This document shows positions 52,150 to 62,037 of a DNA stretch of 64,000 nucleotides, one piece after another. The notes below the pieces were generated by a model. That model did not search any database. It had not been told where the DNA came from and was given only the letters and a program-made list of their open reading frames with translations. The stretch spans positions 3,584,611-3,648,610 of the forward strand of contig NZ_LT629781.1 of assembly GCF_900105685.1 (NCBI RefSeq). Direction: 5' to 3'. The DNA comes from Verrucomicrobium sp. GAS474 (lineage in GTDB: Bacteria; Verrucomicrobiota; Verrucomicrobiia; Methylacidiphilales; GAS474). Numbering within the stretch: position 1 is the first letter of the stretch; each line of letters starts with the position of its first letter. The position numbers were made by a program, and so were the translations under genes.

Positions 52150-53991
52150 ATGAGCACCCCCGCATCACAGCCCGCCTTCGATTGGAAAGGATGGGAACAT
52201 CCTCCGGCCGATTTCTCCCTCTGTCCATTCTGGTTTTGGAACGACGCCCTGGACGAGCAGGAAATCGTCCGCCAGATCGCCGACTTCCAGGCCCACGGCG
52301 TCGAGGCGTTCCTCATCCATCCCCGCATCGGCCTGCCCCGCGAGGTCGGCTGGCTCGGCGAACGGATGTTCTCCTTCATGCGCGTCGCGCTGGAGGAGGC
52401 GAAACGACGGGGAATGTGGGTCATGCTCTACGACGAGGGGATGTATCCGAGCGGCTCGGCCAGCGGCCAGGTCGTGGCGCGGAATCCGGCATTCCGGACG
52501 CGCGGCCTGCTCTGCTCGGCGGCCGGGGGCGGCGAGAGGGAAGGCCGCGCGGTCGCCGTGGCGGCCCGCCGCTCGGGCGAGAAGGTCGTGATCCGGGAGG
52601 CTTATCTCGACGCCGTGGTGCGGGGCCTCCACTACGTGGGCGACGAAGACGCGCCCGCCCCCGGCGAGGAGGAGCCGCCCGCCGCCGACCTCCTCAATCC
52701 CGACGCGGTCCGCTGCTTCATCGAGGTCGTCTACGACCGCTTCCATGCCGAACTGGGGGAATACTTCGGCAACACGATCAAGGCGATCTTCACCGACGAA
52801 CCCCATCCGCTGAGCCGCTGCCGCACCCAGGATGCGAAGCCGGGAAGCGGGGAATTCCTCGAATGGCTCGGGAAGCGCCTCGGGCGGGACTTCACCCCCC
52901 ATCTGCCCGCGCTCTGGTTCAACGACGAGCCCGACGCCGCGCTCCACCGCCGGGAATATGCGGAGGCCGTCGCCGCCCGGATGGACGAGACCTATTACCT
53001 CCCCCTCTCCCGGTGGTGCGCCGCCCGCGGCATCGCCCTCACCGGTCATCCGGCCGAGCCGGACGACCTGGGACACCTGCGCCACCTCCACATCCCCGGC
53101 CAAGACATCGTCTGGCGCCACGTGGAACCCAATAAGCCGAGCGCCCTCGAAGGCGCCCCCTCGACCATGGCGAAGGCGGCGGCCTCGGCGGCGTTCCACG
53201 GGGAGCGTCCGCGCAATCTCAACGAATTCGCCGGCGCGTACGGGGAGAACCTGACTTTCACCGAGCTACGCTGGCTCGCCTCCTGGCTGCTCATCCGGGG
53301 CTGCGATCTGCTGGTGCCCCACGCCTTCTACTATTCGATGCGGGGGCCGCGCCGCCACGAACGCCCGCCCGACGTGGGCCCGAACAGCGCGTGGTGGGCC
53401 GATTACCGGCCCTGGGCCGATGCCATGCGGCGGCTCTGCTGGCTCAACGCCGTCTCGGAGCCCGTCTGCCACGTCGCCATCCTGGGCCGGGCGACGGAAC
53501 TGCCCTGGCGCGCCGCGCGGGCCTGCTTCGAGCGGCAGATCGATTTCCACTACGTCGAACCGGGCGATCTCGCGTCGGCCCGAGTCGAAAACGGGGAGCT
53601 TTGCGTCGGCCCCGGCCGCTACCGGGCGCTCCTCGTCGAGGAAGGCTACCAAGACATCCCCCTCTCCGCCGGAACCCCGAAGCTCGCCTGGCCGGGCGCG
53701 GACGGGGATGAGATACTGAAGGGACTTTCCCCGGTGATCGCACTCGATTCCCCCGCCCCCTCCCTTCGGGCGCGGCATATCCGCATCGGCGACCTCCACT
53801 GCTTCCTCCTTTTCAACGAGGGTGAGGAAGAAATCGCCCGAAGGACGACGTTCCCGATCGGCGGAGGCGTGATCCGGCTCGATCCCCTGACCGGCAAGAG
53901 AGAGCCCTGGAACCCCCAAGGGACCCTGCGCCTGCCGCCCCATGGCTGGGCGATCTTCGTCGTCGATCCCCAAACGGAGCCGTCGTCCTGA
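52150..53991 (+). CDS. GH106-like glycoside hydrolase
   Basis: 613 residues. The opening PFWFWNDALDEQEIVRQIAD, then GVEAFLIHPRIGLP and WVMLYDEGMYPSGSASG, is the (beta/alpha)8 start typical of GH106 alpha-L-rhamnosidase-like enzymes, with the acidic AIFTDEPHP motif near residue 217 as a catalytic candidate. It is shorter than classical GH106 enzymes (about 1000 residues) because the N- and C-terminal beta domains are missing or reduced. No signal peptide, so intracellular. It may cleave rhamnosides released by the surface enzymes. Confidence 0.75.
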   Translation: MSTPASQPAFDWKGWEHPPADFSLCPFWFWNDALDEQEIVRQIADFQAHGVEAFLIHPRIGLPREVGWLGERMFSFMRVALEEAKRRGMWVMLYDEGMYPSGSASGQVVARNPAFRTRGLLCSAAGGGEREGRAVAVAARRSGEKVVIREAYLDAVVRGLHYVGDEDAPAPGEEEPPAADLLNPDAVRCFIEVVYDRFHAELGEYFGNTIKAIFTDEPHPLSRCRTQDAKPGSGEFLEWLGKRLGRDFTPHLPALWFNDEPDAALHRREYAEAVAARMDETYYLPLSRWCAARGIALTGHPAEPDDLGHLRHLHIPGQDIVWRHVEPNKPSALEGAPSTMAKAAASAAFHGERPRNLNEFAGAYGENLTFTELRWLASWLLIRGCDLLVPHAFYYSMRGPRRHERPPDVGPNSAWWADYRPWADAMRRLCWLNAVSEPVCHVAILGRATELPWRAARACFERQIDFHYVEPGDLASARVENGELCVGPGRYRALLVEEGYQDIPLSAGTPKLAWPGADGDEILKGLSPVIALDSPAPSLRARHIRIGDLHCFLLFNEGEEEIARRTTFPIGGGVIRLDPLTGKREPWNPQGTLRLPPHGWAIFVVDPQTEPSS

Positions 53992-54070
53992 GGAGACCAG
54001 TTCCCGAAGACGAGAGGACTTCTCGCTTTTGCAGTTGCCGATCGTTTCTTTTGGCGATACACCGTATCCC

Positions 54071-54625
54071 ATGGATGAACACATGGTCGGGAAGAACATC
54101 CGCGCCCTCCGCCTCGCCTCGAAGGCGAGCCTGACCGAGGTGGCCGCCCGCGCCGGGATCACGAAGAGCACGCTTTCCAAGATCGAGACCGGCCAGACCT
54201 CCTCCCCCATCTCGACCCTCGTCTCGATCGCGACGGCGATGGGCGTCCGCCTCGCCGAGTTCTTCCGCGAGGCCGAGGAGCCGTCCCGGCACACCCTCAC
54301 CCGCAAGGGGAAAGGGAAGATCGCCGTCCGCGACGGCAGCCGCTTCGGCTACACCTACGAGGCGCTGGCGATCGGCTTCCCGAACAAGCCGGTCGAGCCC
54401 TTCCTCCTGACGATCTCCCCCGGCGACAAGGAGGGCAACTTCCGCCACGGCGGCCACGAATTCATCTACCTGCTCTCGGGCGACATCGAGATCACCCTCG
54501 ACGGGGAACCCTTCGAGCTCCACGCCGGGGACTCCCTCTACTTCGATCCGACCCAGGATCACGCCCTCCGGCTCCTCAACAAGAAGCCCGCCCGCTTCCT
54601 CTGCTTCTTCATTGAAACGCCCTGA
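54071..54625 (+). CDS. XRE-family regulator with cupin domain
   Basis: 184 residues from the ATG at 54071. N-terminal HTH (IRALRLASKASLTEVAARAG then ITKSTLSKIETG) and a C-terminal cupin_2 barrel (about 110-180, GHEFIYLLSGDIEITLDGEPF) that likely senses a small ligand. Starts 79 bp after the GH106-like gene and precedes the acetoacetyl-CoA synthetase by 15 bp, so it probably controls the ketone-body operon. Confidence 0.9.
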   Translation: MDEHMVGKNIRALRLASKASLTEVAARAGITKSTLSKIETGQTSSPISTLVSIATAMGVRLAEFFREAEEPSRHTLTRKGKGKIAVRDGSRFGYTYEALAIGFPNKPVEPFLLTISPGDKEGNFRHGGHEFIYLLSGDIEITLDGEPFELHAGDSLYFDPTQDHALRLLNKKPARFLCFFIETP

Positions 54626-54640
54626 CCGGGAAACCCCTCC

Positions 54641-56644
54641 ATGTCCGCCCCCCTCACCCTCTGGACGCCCCGTCCCGACACCGTCGCCCGCACCAACCTG
54701 ACCCGCTACCTCGCGTGGCTCGAGTCGAGGCACGGCCTCCGCTTCGCCGATTACGCCGCGCTGTGGCGATGGTCGACGGAGCAGCCCGACGCCTTCTGGA
54801 CGTCGATCGCCGCCTTCTTCGACGTCCGCTTCCACCAAGCCGCCCCCTGCGCCCTCGCCCCCGGGAGCGAGACGACGATGCCCGGTACCCCGTGGTTCCC
54901 CGGCGCGACACTGAATTACGCCGAACACGCCCTGCGGCAGGCCGGGACCGGGACCGGATTGGACGAGGCCCTCGTCTTCGAGGAGGAGGGGGGACGGCGG
55001 GAGACCGTCACGCGCGCCGCGTTGCGCCTCCGGGTCGCCCGGATGGCGGCGGCCCTCCGCCGCCGGGGCGTGCGGAAGGGCGATTGCGTCGCGGGCTATC
55101 TGGGGAACACCCCCGAAACCGTCGTCGCCTTCCTCGCCGCGGCGAGCCTCGGGGCCATCTGGTCGAACTGCCCGGCGGAGATGAGCAGCCGGGGCGTCCT
55201 GGAACGGCTGACGCAGATCGCGCCGCGCGTCCTCTTCGCCTCGCCCGGCTACCGCTACGGCGGGAAACGGCACGACCGGCGTGCCGTGGTCGAGGAGATC
55301 GCCGCCGGCCTGCCGACGCTCCGCCATCTCGTCGTCCTCTCCGACGAGGCCGGAGCGCCGCCGCTCCAAGTCCCCGCCCATGTCGCCGTCGGGCATTGGG
55401 AAACGGCGCTGGCCGCCGAGGCGGAGGCCGAGCCGTTCTTCGAGCCCGTGCCGTTCGATCACCCGCTCTGGATCCTCTACTCCTCGGGGACCACGGGGAA
55501 GCCGAAGGCGATCGTCCACGGCCACGGCGGCATCCTCCTCGAACACCTGAAGGCCCTCGCCCTCCACCTCGACCTCCGCGCCGGGGACCGCTTCTTCTGG
55601 TACACCACCTCGGGCTGGATGATGTGGAACTTCCTCGTCTCCGGCCTCCTCCTTCCCGGCGTCGCGATCGTCCTCTACGACGGGAGCCCGAAGTATCCCG
55701 ACTTCCACGCGCTCTGGGAACTCGTCGAGCGGCAGGGCGTCAGTTATTTCGGGGCCAGCGCCCCCTACTTCATGGCCTGCCTGAAGGAGGGCCTGGAGCC
55801 GGGCAAGAAGTTCGCCCTCGCCCCGTTGCGGGGAATCGGCTCGACCGGGGCGCCGTTGCCCCCGGAGGGCTTCGCCTGGATCTACGAGCACGTGAAGCGG
55901 GACATCGTCCTCGGCTCGGCCAGCGGCGGGACCGATGTCTGCTCCGCCTTCATCCTCTCGAACCCCCATCTCCCCGTCGTCGCCGGGAAGCTCCAATGCC
56001 TCGCCCTCGGGGCGAAGATCGAGGCGTGGACCGACGAGCGCCAATCCCTCTTCGGGAAGGTCGGCGAGCTGGTCCTCACCGCCCCCTATCCTTCCATGCC
56101 CGTCTGCTTCTGGGGCGACGCCGATGGGAGCCGCCTGCGCGGCAGCTACTTCGAGAAATTCCCCGGCGTCTGGAGCCACGGGGACTGGATCGAGATCGAC
56201 GCCGTCGGCGGCCCCTGCGTCATCCACGGCCGCTCCGACGCCACGCTGAACCGCGGGGGCGTCCGCATGGGGACCGCCGAGTTCTATTCCATCGTCGAGG
56301 ATTGCGAGGAGGTCGACGAGGCGCTCGCCGTCGACACGGGCGGCCTCGGCCGGGCCGACCTCCTCCTCCTCTTCGTCGTCCTCCGCCCCGGATGCGAGCT
56401 CGACGACGCGCTCCGCGACCGCCTCAACCGGCGCCTCCGCGCCGAGGTCTCCCCCCGGCACGTCCCCGACGCCATCCACCGCGTCGCGGCGATCCCCCAC
56501 ACCCTCAACGGCAAGAAACTCGAGGTCCCCGTGAAGCGGATCCTCACCGGGACGCCCCCAGACCAGGCCGTCAATCTCGGCACCGTGGCGAATCCCGAGG
56601 CCCTCCCGTTCTTCATCGATTTCGCCGCCACCCTCTCGCTCTAA
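54641..56644 (+). CDS. aacS: Acetoacetyl-CoA synthetase
   Basis: 667 residues, the usual length for acetoacetate:CoA ligases. ANL superfamily motifs: [20 protein letters not shown] (P-loop), [11 protein letters not shown] (A5-like) and the catalytic lysine region [14 protein letters not shown] at the C-terminus. It activates acetoacetate with ATP and CoA, bypassing succinyl-CoA transferase. The next gene, 13 bp downstream, is a thiolase that would split acetoacetyl-CoA. Confidence 0.92.
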   Translation: MSAPLTLWTPRPDTVARTNLTRYLAWLESRHGLRFADYAALWRWSTEQPDAFWTSIAAFFDVRFHQAAPCALAPGSETTMPGTPWFPGATLNYAEHALRQAGTGTGLDEALVFEEEGGRRETVTRAALRLRVARMAAALRRRGVRKGDCVAGYLGNTPETVVAFLAAASLGAIWSNCPAEMSSRGVLERLTQIAPRVLFASPGYRYGGKRHDRRAVVEEIAAGLPTLRHLVVLSDEAGAPPLQVPAHVAVGHWETALAAEAEAEPFFEPVPFDHPLWILYSSGTTGKPKAIVHGHGGILLEHLKALALHLDLRAGDRFFWYTTSGWMMWNFLVSGLLLPGVAIVLYDGSPKYPDFHALWELVERQGVSYFGASAPYFMACLKEGLEPGKKFALAPLRGIGSTGAPLPPEGFAWIYEHVKRDIVLGSASGGTDVCSAFILSNPHLPVVAGKLQCLALGAKIEAWTDERQSLFGKVGELVLTAPYPSMPVCFWGDADGSRLRGSYFEKFPGVWSHGDWIEIDAVGGPCVIHGRSDATLNRGGVRMGTAEFYSIVEDCEEVDEALAVDTGGLGRADLLLLFVVLRPGCELDDALRDRLNRRLRAEVSPRHVPDAIHRVAAIPHTLNGKKLEVPVKRILTGTPPDQAVNLGTVANPEALPFFIDFAATLSL

Positions 56645-56657
56645 AGATACCTCTCCC

Positions 56658-57836
56658 ATGCACGACATCGTCATCGCCTCCGCCGCCCGCACCCCCATCG
56701 GCCGCCTCGGGGGCGCGCTCGCCTCCCTGCCCGCCCACCGCCTCGGCCAGGCCGCCATCGCCGAGGCGCTGCGCCGCGCCGGGGTCGCGCCGGAGGAAGT
56801 CTCCGAGGTGATCCTCGGCCAGGTCCTCACGGCCGGCGCGGGCCAGAACCCCGCCCGCCAGGCCGCCGTCGCCGCCGGCATCCCGTTCGCGGCAACGGCC
56901 ATGGGCGTCAGCCAGGTCTGCGGCTCCGGCCTCCGCGCCGTCGCCCTCGGCTTCCAGGCCCTGCGGCTGGAGGAGGCCGAGATCGTCGTCGCGGGCGGCC
57001 AGGAAAGCATGAGTTTCGCCCCCCACTGCGCCCCCCTCCGCGCGGGCGTGAAGCTCGGCGACGTCCCCTTCGTCGACACCATGATCCGGGACGGCCTCTG
57101 GGACGCCTTCCACCACTACCACATGGGCCAGACGGCGGAAAACATCGCACAGCAATGGAAGATCGGACGCGAGGAACAGGACACCTTCGCCCTCGCCTCG
57201 CAGCGCAAAGCCACCGCAGCCCAGGCAGAAGGGCGCTTCGCCGCCGAGATCACTCCCGTCACTGTGCCGGGTCGAAAAGGAGAAACCGTCGTCACGCAAG
57301 ATGAAGAGATTCGCCCCGAGACCACTCCCGAGGCCCTGACCAAACTCCGCCCCGCCTTCCTGAAAGAGGGAGGAACCGTCACGGCAGGCAACGCCAGCAG
57401 CCTCAACGACGGCGCGGCCGCCCTCGTCCTGATGCGGGGCGACCTCGCCGCCCGCCGGGGCATCTCCCCCCTCGCCCGGATCGTCTCCTGGGCCACGGCG
57501 GGGGTCGATCCGGCGATCATGGGGATCGGGCCCGTCGAGGCCGTCCGCCGGGCCCTGGCCCGGGCCGGATGGAAGCTCGACGAGGTCGACCTCATCGAGG
57601 CGAACGAGGCCTTCGCCGTCCAGAGCTGCGCCGTCGGGCGCGAGCTCGGCTGGGACCCCGCGCGGGTCAACGTCAACGGAGGGGCCATCGCCCTCGGCCA
57701 TCCCATCGGGGCCTCGGGCGCGCGCGTCCTCGTCACCCTCCTCCACGAGATGGAGCGGAGGAACGCCCGGCGCGGCCTAGCGACCCTCTGCATCGGCGGC
57801 GGCATGGGCATCGCCCTCTGCGTCGAACGTCCCTGA
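56658..57836 (+). CDS. Acetyl-CoA acetyltransferase (thiolase)
   Basis: 392 residues. Catalytic cysteine in [14 protein letters not shown], the [19 protein letters not shown] histidine block and the C-terminal [12 protein letters not shown] cysteine motif are all intact. Converts acetoacetyl-CoA plus CoA into two acetyl-CoA (or the reverse). Between the synthetase and 3-hydroxybutyrate dehydrogenase in one strand-coupled unit. Confidence 0.95.
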   Translation: MHDIVIASAARTPIGRLGGALASLPAHRLGQAAIAEALRRAGVAPEEVSEVILGQVLTAGAGQNPARQAAVAAGIPFAATAMGVSQVCGSGLRAVALGFQALRLEEAEIVVAGGQESMSFAPHCAPLRAGVKLGDVPFVDTMIRDGLWDAFHHYHMGQTAENIAQQWKIGREEQDTFALASQRKATAAQAEGRFAAEITPVTVPGRKGETVVTQDEEIRPETTPEALTKLRPAFLKEGGTVTAGNASSLNDGAAALVLMRGDLAARRGISPLARIVSWATAGVDPAIMGIGPVEAVRRALARAGWKLDEVDLIEANEAFAVQSCAVGRELGWDPARVNVNGGAIALGHPIGASGARVLVTLLHEMERRNARRGLATLCIGGGMGIALCVERP

Positions 57837-57853
57837 TCCCTTTATATTTCTTT

Positions 57854-58633
57854 ATGGAACGCCCCCTGATCGGCAAGACCGCGCTGGTGACCGGATCGAC
57901 CAGCGGCCTGGGCCGCACCCTCGCCGAGGCCCTCGCGGCGGCGGGCTCCCACGTCATCCTCACCGGCTTCGGCGAGGCCTCCGAAATCGAGGCGCTGCGG
58001 GCCGGACTCGAAACAGCGCACGGCGTCCGCGCCCGCTATATCGCCGCCGACCTCACCGCCCCCGCCGACATCGTCCGCCTCATGGCCGAAGCGGGAGCGA
58101 TCGACATCCTCGTCAACAACGCGGGCATGCAGTTCGTCTCCCCCCTTGAATCGTTCCCCGGGGAGAAATGGGACGCCATCCTCGCCCTCAACCTCTCCGC
58201 CGCCTTCCACACGACCAAGGCCGCCCTCCCCGCCATGCGCGCCCGGAAGTGGGGCCGGATCGTCAACATCGCCTCGGCCCACGGCCTCGTCGCCTCCCCG
58301 TTCAAGGCGGCCTACGTCGCCTCGAAGCACGGCCTCGTCGGCCTGACGAAGACGACCGCCCTCGAGACCGCCCGCGACGGCGTCACCTGCAACGCCCTCT
58401 GCCCCGGCTTCATCCACACCGCCATCGTCGAGGGACAGATCGAGGAACAGTCCCGGGCCACCGGGATCCCGCGGGAACGGGTCGTCGAGGAGATCATCCT
58501 CGCGAAGCACGCGACGAAGGAATTCGTCCGGGCCGACCAGGTCGCCGCCTTCGTCCTCTTCCTCTGCTCCGAGGCCGGGGCCTCGACCACCGGCTCCGCC
58601 CTCCCGATCGACGGCGGCTGGACGGCGGCCTGA
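57854..58633 (+). CDS. bdhA: 3-Hydroxybutyrate dehydrogenase
   Basis: 259 residues from the ATG at 57854. SDR with TGSTSGLG, NNAGMQFVSPLESFP, and catalytic Tyr-x3-Lys in AAYVASKHGLVG. The C-terminal CPGFIHTAIVEGQIEEQSRA then GIPRERVVEEII and the TGSALPIDGGWTAA end are characteristic of bacterial D-3-hydroxybutyrate dehydrogenases. It oxidises 3-hydroxybutyrate to acetoacetate with NAD+, feeding the upstream synthetase. 17 bp after the thiolase. Confidence 0.92.
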   Translation: MERPLIGKTALVTGSTSGLGRTLAEALAAAGSHVILTGFGEASEIEALRAGLETAHGVRARYIAADLTAPADIVRLMAEAGAIDILVNNAGMQFVSPLESFPGEKWDAILALNLSAAFHTTKAALPAMRARKWGRIVNIASAHGLVASPFKAAYVASKHGLVGLTKTTALETARDGVTCNALCPGFIHTAIVEGQIEEQSRATGIPRERVVEEIILAKHATKEFVRADQVAAFVLFLCSEAGASTTGSALPIDGGWTAA

Positions 58634-58662
58634 TCCGCACGCCCATCGCATCCCCACCCTCC

Positions 58663-60066
58663 ATGAGCGTCCTCATCGTCCTTGCCGCGCTGGTGTTCCT
58701 CATGGTCGTCGCCTATCGCGGCTACAGCGTCATCCTCTTCGCCCCCGTCGCGGCGCTGGGGGCCGTCCTCCTCACCGATCCCGCCCTCGTCGCCCCGATG
58801 TTCACCGGCCTCTTCATGGAAAAGATGGTCGGGTTCGTGAAGCTCTACTTCCCCGTCTTCCTCCTCGGCGCGGTCTTCGGCAAGGTCATCGAATTGTCGG
58901 GATTCTCCAAGGCGATCGTCGCCTCGGTCATCCGGGTGATCGGGGCGCGGCGGGCAATGCTCTCCATCGTCCTGGTCTGCGCGATCCTGACCTACGGCGG
59001 CGTCTCCCTCTTCGTCGTCGTCTTCGCCGTCTACCCCTTCGCCGCCGAGATGTTCCGGCAGGGCGGCATCCCGAAGCGGCTGATCCCCGGCACCATCGCC
59101 CTGGGGGCCTTCACCTTCACGATGGACGCGCTCCCCGGCACGCCGCAGATCCAGAACCTCATCCCGACCGCCTTCTTCCGGACCACCATCTACGCCGCCC
59201 CCTGGCTCGGCCTGATCGGCGGCGGCGTCATCCTGGCCGCGGGGCTCGGATACCTCGAATGGCGCCGCCGCGCCGCCGCCGCCGCCGGGGAGGGATACGG
59301 CATCGAGGCCGACCTCCTCAACGAGCCCGAGCCCTTCGACCGCCGGGCCATCCCCCATCCCCTCCTCGCCCTCCTTCCGCTCCTCCTCGTCGGGATCATG
59401 AACAAGGCCTTCACCGTCGCCATTCCCCGCGTCTACGGCGCCTCCTACTCGTTCGACTCGACCGTCGTCGGCAAGGCCGTTCCCGTCGTCCAGGAGATCC
59501 CGAAGATCGCCGCCATCTGGGCCGTCGAGGGAGCCCTCCTGATCGGCATCGCGAGCGTCCTCGTCCTGGCCTGGAAGCCGGTGACCCGCCGCTTCGCCGA
59601 GGGGGCGAAGTCGGCCGTTTCCGGAGCCCTCCTCGCCTCGATGAACACCGCCTCCGAATACGGATTCGGGGCCGTCATCGCCGCCCTCCCCGGGTTCCTC
59701 GTCGTCGCCCAGGGCCTGAAGGCGATCCCCCATCCGCTGGTCAACGAGGCCGTCACCGTCACCACCCTCGCCGGGATGACCGGCTCAGCCTCCGGCGGCC
59801 TCGGCATCGCCCTCGCCGCCCTCTCCGAGACCCTGATCGCGAATGCCCAGTCGGCGGGCATCCCCCTCGAGGTCTTCCACCGCATCGCGGCGATGGCGAG
59901 CGGCGGCATGGACACCCTGCCGCACAACGGCGCCGTCATCACCCTCCTCGCCGTCACCGGCCTCACCCACCGCGTCGCCTACCGGGACATCTTCGCCCTC
60001 ACCCTGATCAAGACGACGGCCGTCTTCGTCGTCATCGCCGTCTACGTCGTGACCGGCCTCCATTGA
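58663..60066 (+). CDS. GntP-family permease, probably for 3-hydroxybutyrate/acetoacetate
   Basis: 467 residues, about 12 membrane helices. GntP features include GAVFGKVIELSGFSKAIVAS and a long cytoplasmic stretch rich in Glu and Arg after helix 7 (EWRRRAAAAAGEGYGIEADL). Family members carry gluconate-like acids; the operon position after bdhA makes 3-hydroxybutyrate or acetoacetate the likely substrate. Confidence 0.88.
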   Translation: MSVLIVLAALVFLMVVAYRGYSVILFAPVAALGAVLLTDPALVAPMFTGLFMEKMVGFVKLYFPVFLLGAVFGKVIELSGFSKAIVASVIRVIGARRAMLSIVLVCAILTYGGVSLFVVVFAVYPFAAEMFRQGGIPKRLIPGTIALGAFTFTMDALPGTPQIQNLIPTAFFRTTIYAAPWLGLIGGGVILAAGLGYLEWRRRAAAAAGEGYGIEADLLNEPEPFDRRAIPHPLLALLPLLLVGIMNKAFTVAIPRVYGASYSFDSTVVGKAVPVVQEIPKIAAIWAVEGALLIGIASVLVLAWKPVTRRFAEGAKSAVSGALLASMNTASEYGFGAVIAALPGFLVVAQGLKAIPHPLVNEAVTVTTLAGMTGSASGGLGIALAALSETLIANAQSAGIPLEVFHRIAAMASGGMDTLPHNGAVITLLAVTGLTHRVAYRDIFALTLIKTTAVFVVIAVYVVTGLH

Positions 60067-60079
60067 TCGGCGCGGGCGG

Positions 60080-60418
60080 CTATTTTTTCGCGGCCCGCCC
60101 CTTGGCGGCGGGCTTCCCCGCCTTCTTCCTCGGACGGGCCTTCCGCGCCGGGCGATGCTTCGCCTTCAGGTAGGCCGCCTTCCGTTCCGGCGTCCAGAAC
60201 TCCATGTCGGTCGTCTGCTCCAGCAGGGCGTCGATCTCGCCGAGGTCGATCAGCCACTTGCACGGCGTCGGCCTCTCGACGGTCTTCAGGAAATCGGCAA
60301 TGATGTAATTATGGATCGTCTGCACCGAGATTCCCTTCAGCTTCGCCGCATAGGAGATCGGCACCATCTTGCGCGGGCGCTTCGGCACCAGCTTGTACTC
60401 GCCGCCGCCGACCGGCAT
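60080..60418 (-). CDS. Small HTH protein with a basic tail
   Basis: 112 residues from the ATG at 60418; the frame extends upstream to 60589 but would overlap the divergent gene. Contains MVPISYAAKLKGISVQTIHNYI, a MerR/excisionase-type helix-turn-helix, and ends in a Lys/Arg/Ala-rich tail (HRPARKARPRKKAGKPAAKG) like histone-H1-type bacterial proteins. Probably DNA-binding; target unknown. Confidence 0.65.
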   Translation of the reverse strand: MPVGGGEYKLVPKRPRKMVPISYAAKLKGISVQTIHNYIIADFLKTVERPTPCKWLIDLGEIDALLEQTTDMEFWTPERKAAYLKAKHRPARKARPRKKAGKPAAKGRAAKK

Positions 60419-60508
60419 GCAGTCGTAGAAGGCGAAGTTGAACTTCCCGCCCGCCTCGCTCCCCGGCCTCGATCCCGGTCCCGAAGCCAACCCTTGAGCC
60501 CGGAGCCG

Positions 60509-60688
60509 ATGAAAGAGACCTTCCTCCTCAGCCCCGCCTCGTGGACGGCGCTCCTGAAATTCCTCGCCCGGGCCGACCTCAAGGGACACGAGGTCCCCGA
60601 GTTCTCCCGCTTGCTGCAGGAATTGGAGCGGGAGCGGAAGCGCGTCGCGGCTTACGCCGCGGCAGCTACAGAATCTCGCCCAGCGTGA
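60509..60688 (+). CDS. 59-residue hypothetical protein
   Basis: ATG at 60509, two helical segments (ASWTALLKFLARADLKGHEV, then SRLLQELERERKRVAAYA). Short and charged. Its 3' end overlaps hisA by 23 bp in convergent orientation. No family recognised. Confidence 0.45.
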   Translation: MKETFLLSPASWTALLKFLARADLKGHEVPEFSRLLQELERERKRVAAYAAAATESRPA

Positions 60689-61376
60689 CCTTGCCGTCGT
60701 AGAGCGCCTTGCCGACGATGGCGCCGTAGAGGCTCGGGATCTCGCGCAGCTTGCGGATGTGGTCGACGGTCCCGATGCCGCCCGAGGCGATGACGGGGAC
60801 CTTCACGGCGGCGAGGAGATCGTTGAGGGCGGGGTAATTCGGCCCGGTGAACATCCCGTCGGTCGAGATGTCGGTGTAGATGATGAGGCCGACCCCGGCG
60901 GCTTCGAGCTTCCGCGCGAGGGGAATCGCGTCGTGCTCCGATTTCTCAGTCCAGCCCTTCACGGCGACCTTGCCGTCCTTCGCGTCGATCCCGGCGGCGA
61001 TCTTCGCCCCGCCGAAACGGGCGACGACTTTCTCGACGAACGCGATCGACTCGCACGCCTTCGTGCCGAGAATCACGCGGGTCACCCCGGTGTCGAGGGC
61101 GGCGGCGATCGTCTCCTCGTCGCGGAGGCCCCCGCCGAGCTCGACGGGGACGTTCCCCATCGCGGCGACGATCTTGCGGACATGGTCGAGATTGGCGGGC
61201 CGCCCGGTGAACGCCCCGTCGAGGTCGACGACGTGGAGCGCCTCGGCACCCTGATCCTTCCACGACTTCGCGAAGGCGGCGGGATCGTCGCCGTAGACGG
61301 TGCGGGCTTCCTTGCGGCCCTGTTCGAGGCGGACGACTTGACCTTCGAGGAGGTCGATGGCGGGGAAGATGATCAT
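60666..61376 (-). CDS. hisA: HisA, phosphoribosylformimino-AICAR-P isomerase
   Basis: 236 residues. (beta/alpha)8 barrel with the two phosphate-binding halves: FPAIDLLEGQVVRLEQG at the N-terminus with Asp8 as catalytic base, and IIYTDISTDGMFTGPN with the catalytic Asp in the second half, then IASGGIGTVDHI. Catalyses the Amadori step of histidine biosynthesis. 28 bp after hisH. Confidence 0.97.
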   Translation of the reverse strand: MIIFPAIDLLEGQVVRLEQGRKEARTVYGDDPAAFAKSWKDQGAEALHVVDLDGAFTGRPANLDHVRKIVAAMGNVPVELGGGLRDEETIAAALDTGVTRVILGTKACESIAFVEKVVARFGGAKIAAGIDAKDGKVAVKGWTEKSEHDAIPLARKLEAAGVGLIIYTDISTDGMFTGPNYPALNDLLAAVKVPVIASGGIGTVDHIRKLREIPSLYGAIVGKALYDGKVTLGEIL

Positions 61377-61404
61377 GGCGGGAGGGAGTGGAAAAAGGAC
61401 GGGA

Positions 61405-62013
61405 TTACGAGGCGAGCTTGGCGAAGTTGGAGAGGAGCTTCAGTCCGACGCGCTGGCTCTTCTCCGGGTGGAACTGGGTGGCGAAGAGGTTCCCCTTGCC
61501 CACGGCGCTGGCGAAGGAGAGACCGTATTCGGTCGTCATCGCGACGATCCCGGGATCTTCGGGGGCAGGATAGAAACTGTGGACGAAATAGACGTGGTCC
61601 CCGGTGACGACCCCTTCGGTGAAGAGCGAGGGGCGGACGATGGTGACCTCGTTCCAGCCCATCTGGGGGACCTTCAGGTCGGTCTTCGGGAAGCGGACGA
61701 CTTTCCCCTTGAAGACGCCGAGGCCTTCGATGTCGGGGCCTTCCTCGCTTCCCTCGAAGAGCATCTGGTAGCCGAGGCAGATGCCGAAGAACGGCTTGTC
61801 CGCCGCGATCCATTCCTTGATCGGCTCCCAGAGGCCGGTCGCGCGGAGGTTCCCGACGCAGTCGGTGAAGGCCCCGACGCCGGGGAGGACGAGGCCGGTG
61901 AGGCCGTCGAGGCCCGAGGTGCCGGTGATGAAACGGGTCTTCGCCCCGACCGATTCGAGCGCCTTCTCGACGCTGCGCAGGTTCCCCATCCCGTAATCAA
62001 TAATGCCGATCAT
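61405..62013 (-). CDS. hisH: HisH, glutamine amidotransferase subunit of IGP synthase
   Basis: 202 residues. Class I glutaminase: MIGIIDYGMGNLRSV start, nucleophile Cys in FFGICLGYQMLFE, and the catalytic His-Glu in TQFHPEKSQRVG. Supplies ammonia to HisF, which is not in the window. It starts 24 bp after the acyltransferase gene stop. Confidence 0.97.
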   Translation of the reverse strand: MIGIIDYGMGNLRSVEKALESVGAKTRFITGTSGLDGLTGLVLPGVGAFTDCVGNLRATGLWEPIKEWIAADKPFFGICLGYQMLFEGSEEGPDIEGLGVFKGKVVRFPKTDLKVPQMGWNEVTIVRPSLFTEGVVTGDHVYFVHSFYPAPEDPGIVAMTTEYGLSFASAVGKGNLFATQFHPEKSQRVGLKLLSNFAKLAS

Positions 62014-62037
62014 CTTAGTCTCGATCCTCAGTCTGCT

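Noticed and set aside
53813-57082. 1089-codon minus-strand frame
   Set aside because: Lies opposite the XRE-cupin, acetoacetyl-CoA synthetase and thiolase genes, all strongly supported; antisense artefact of high GC.
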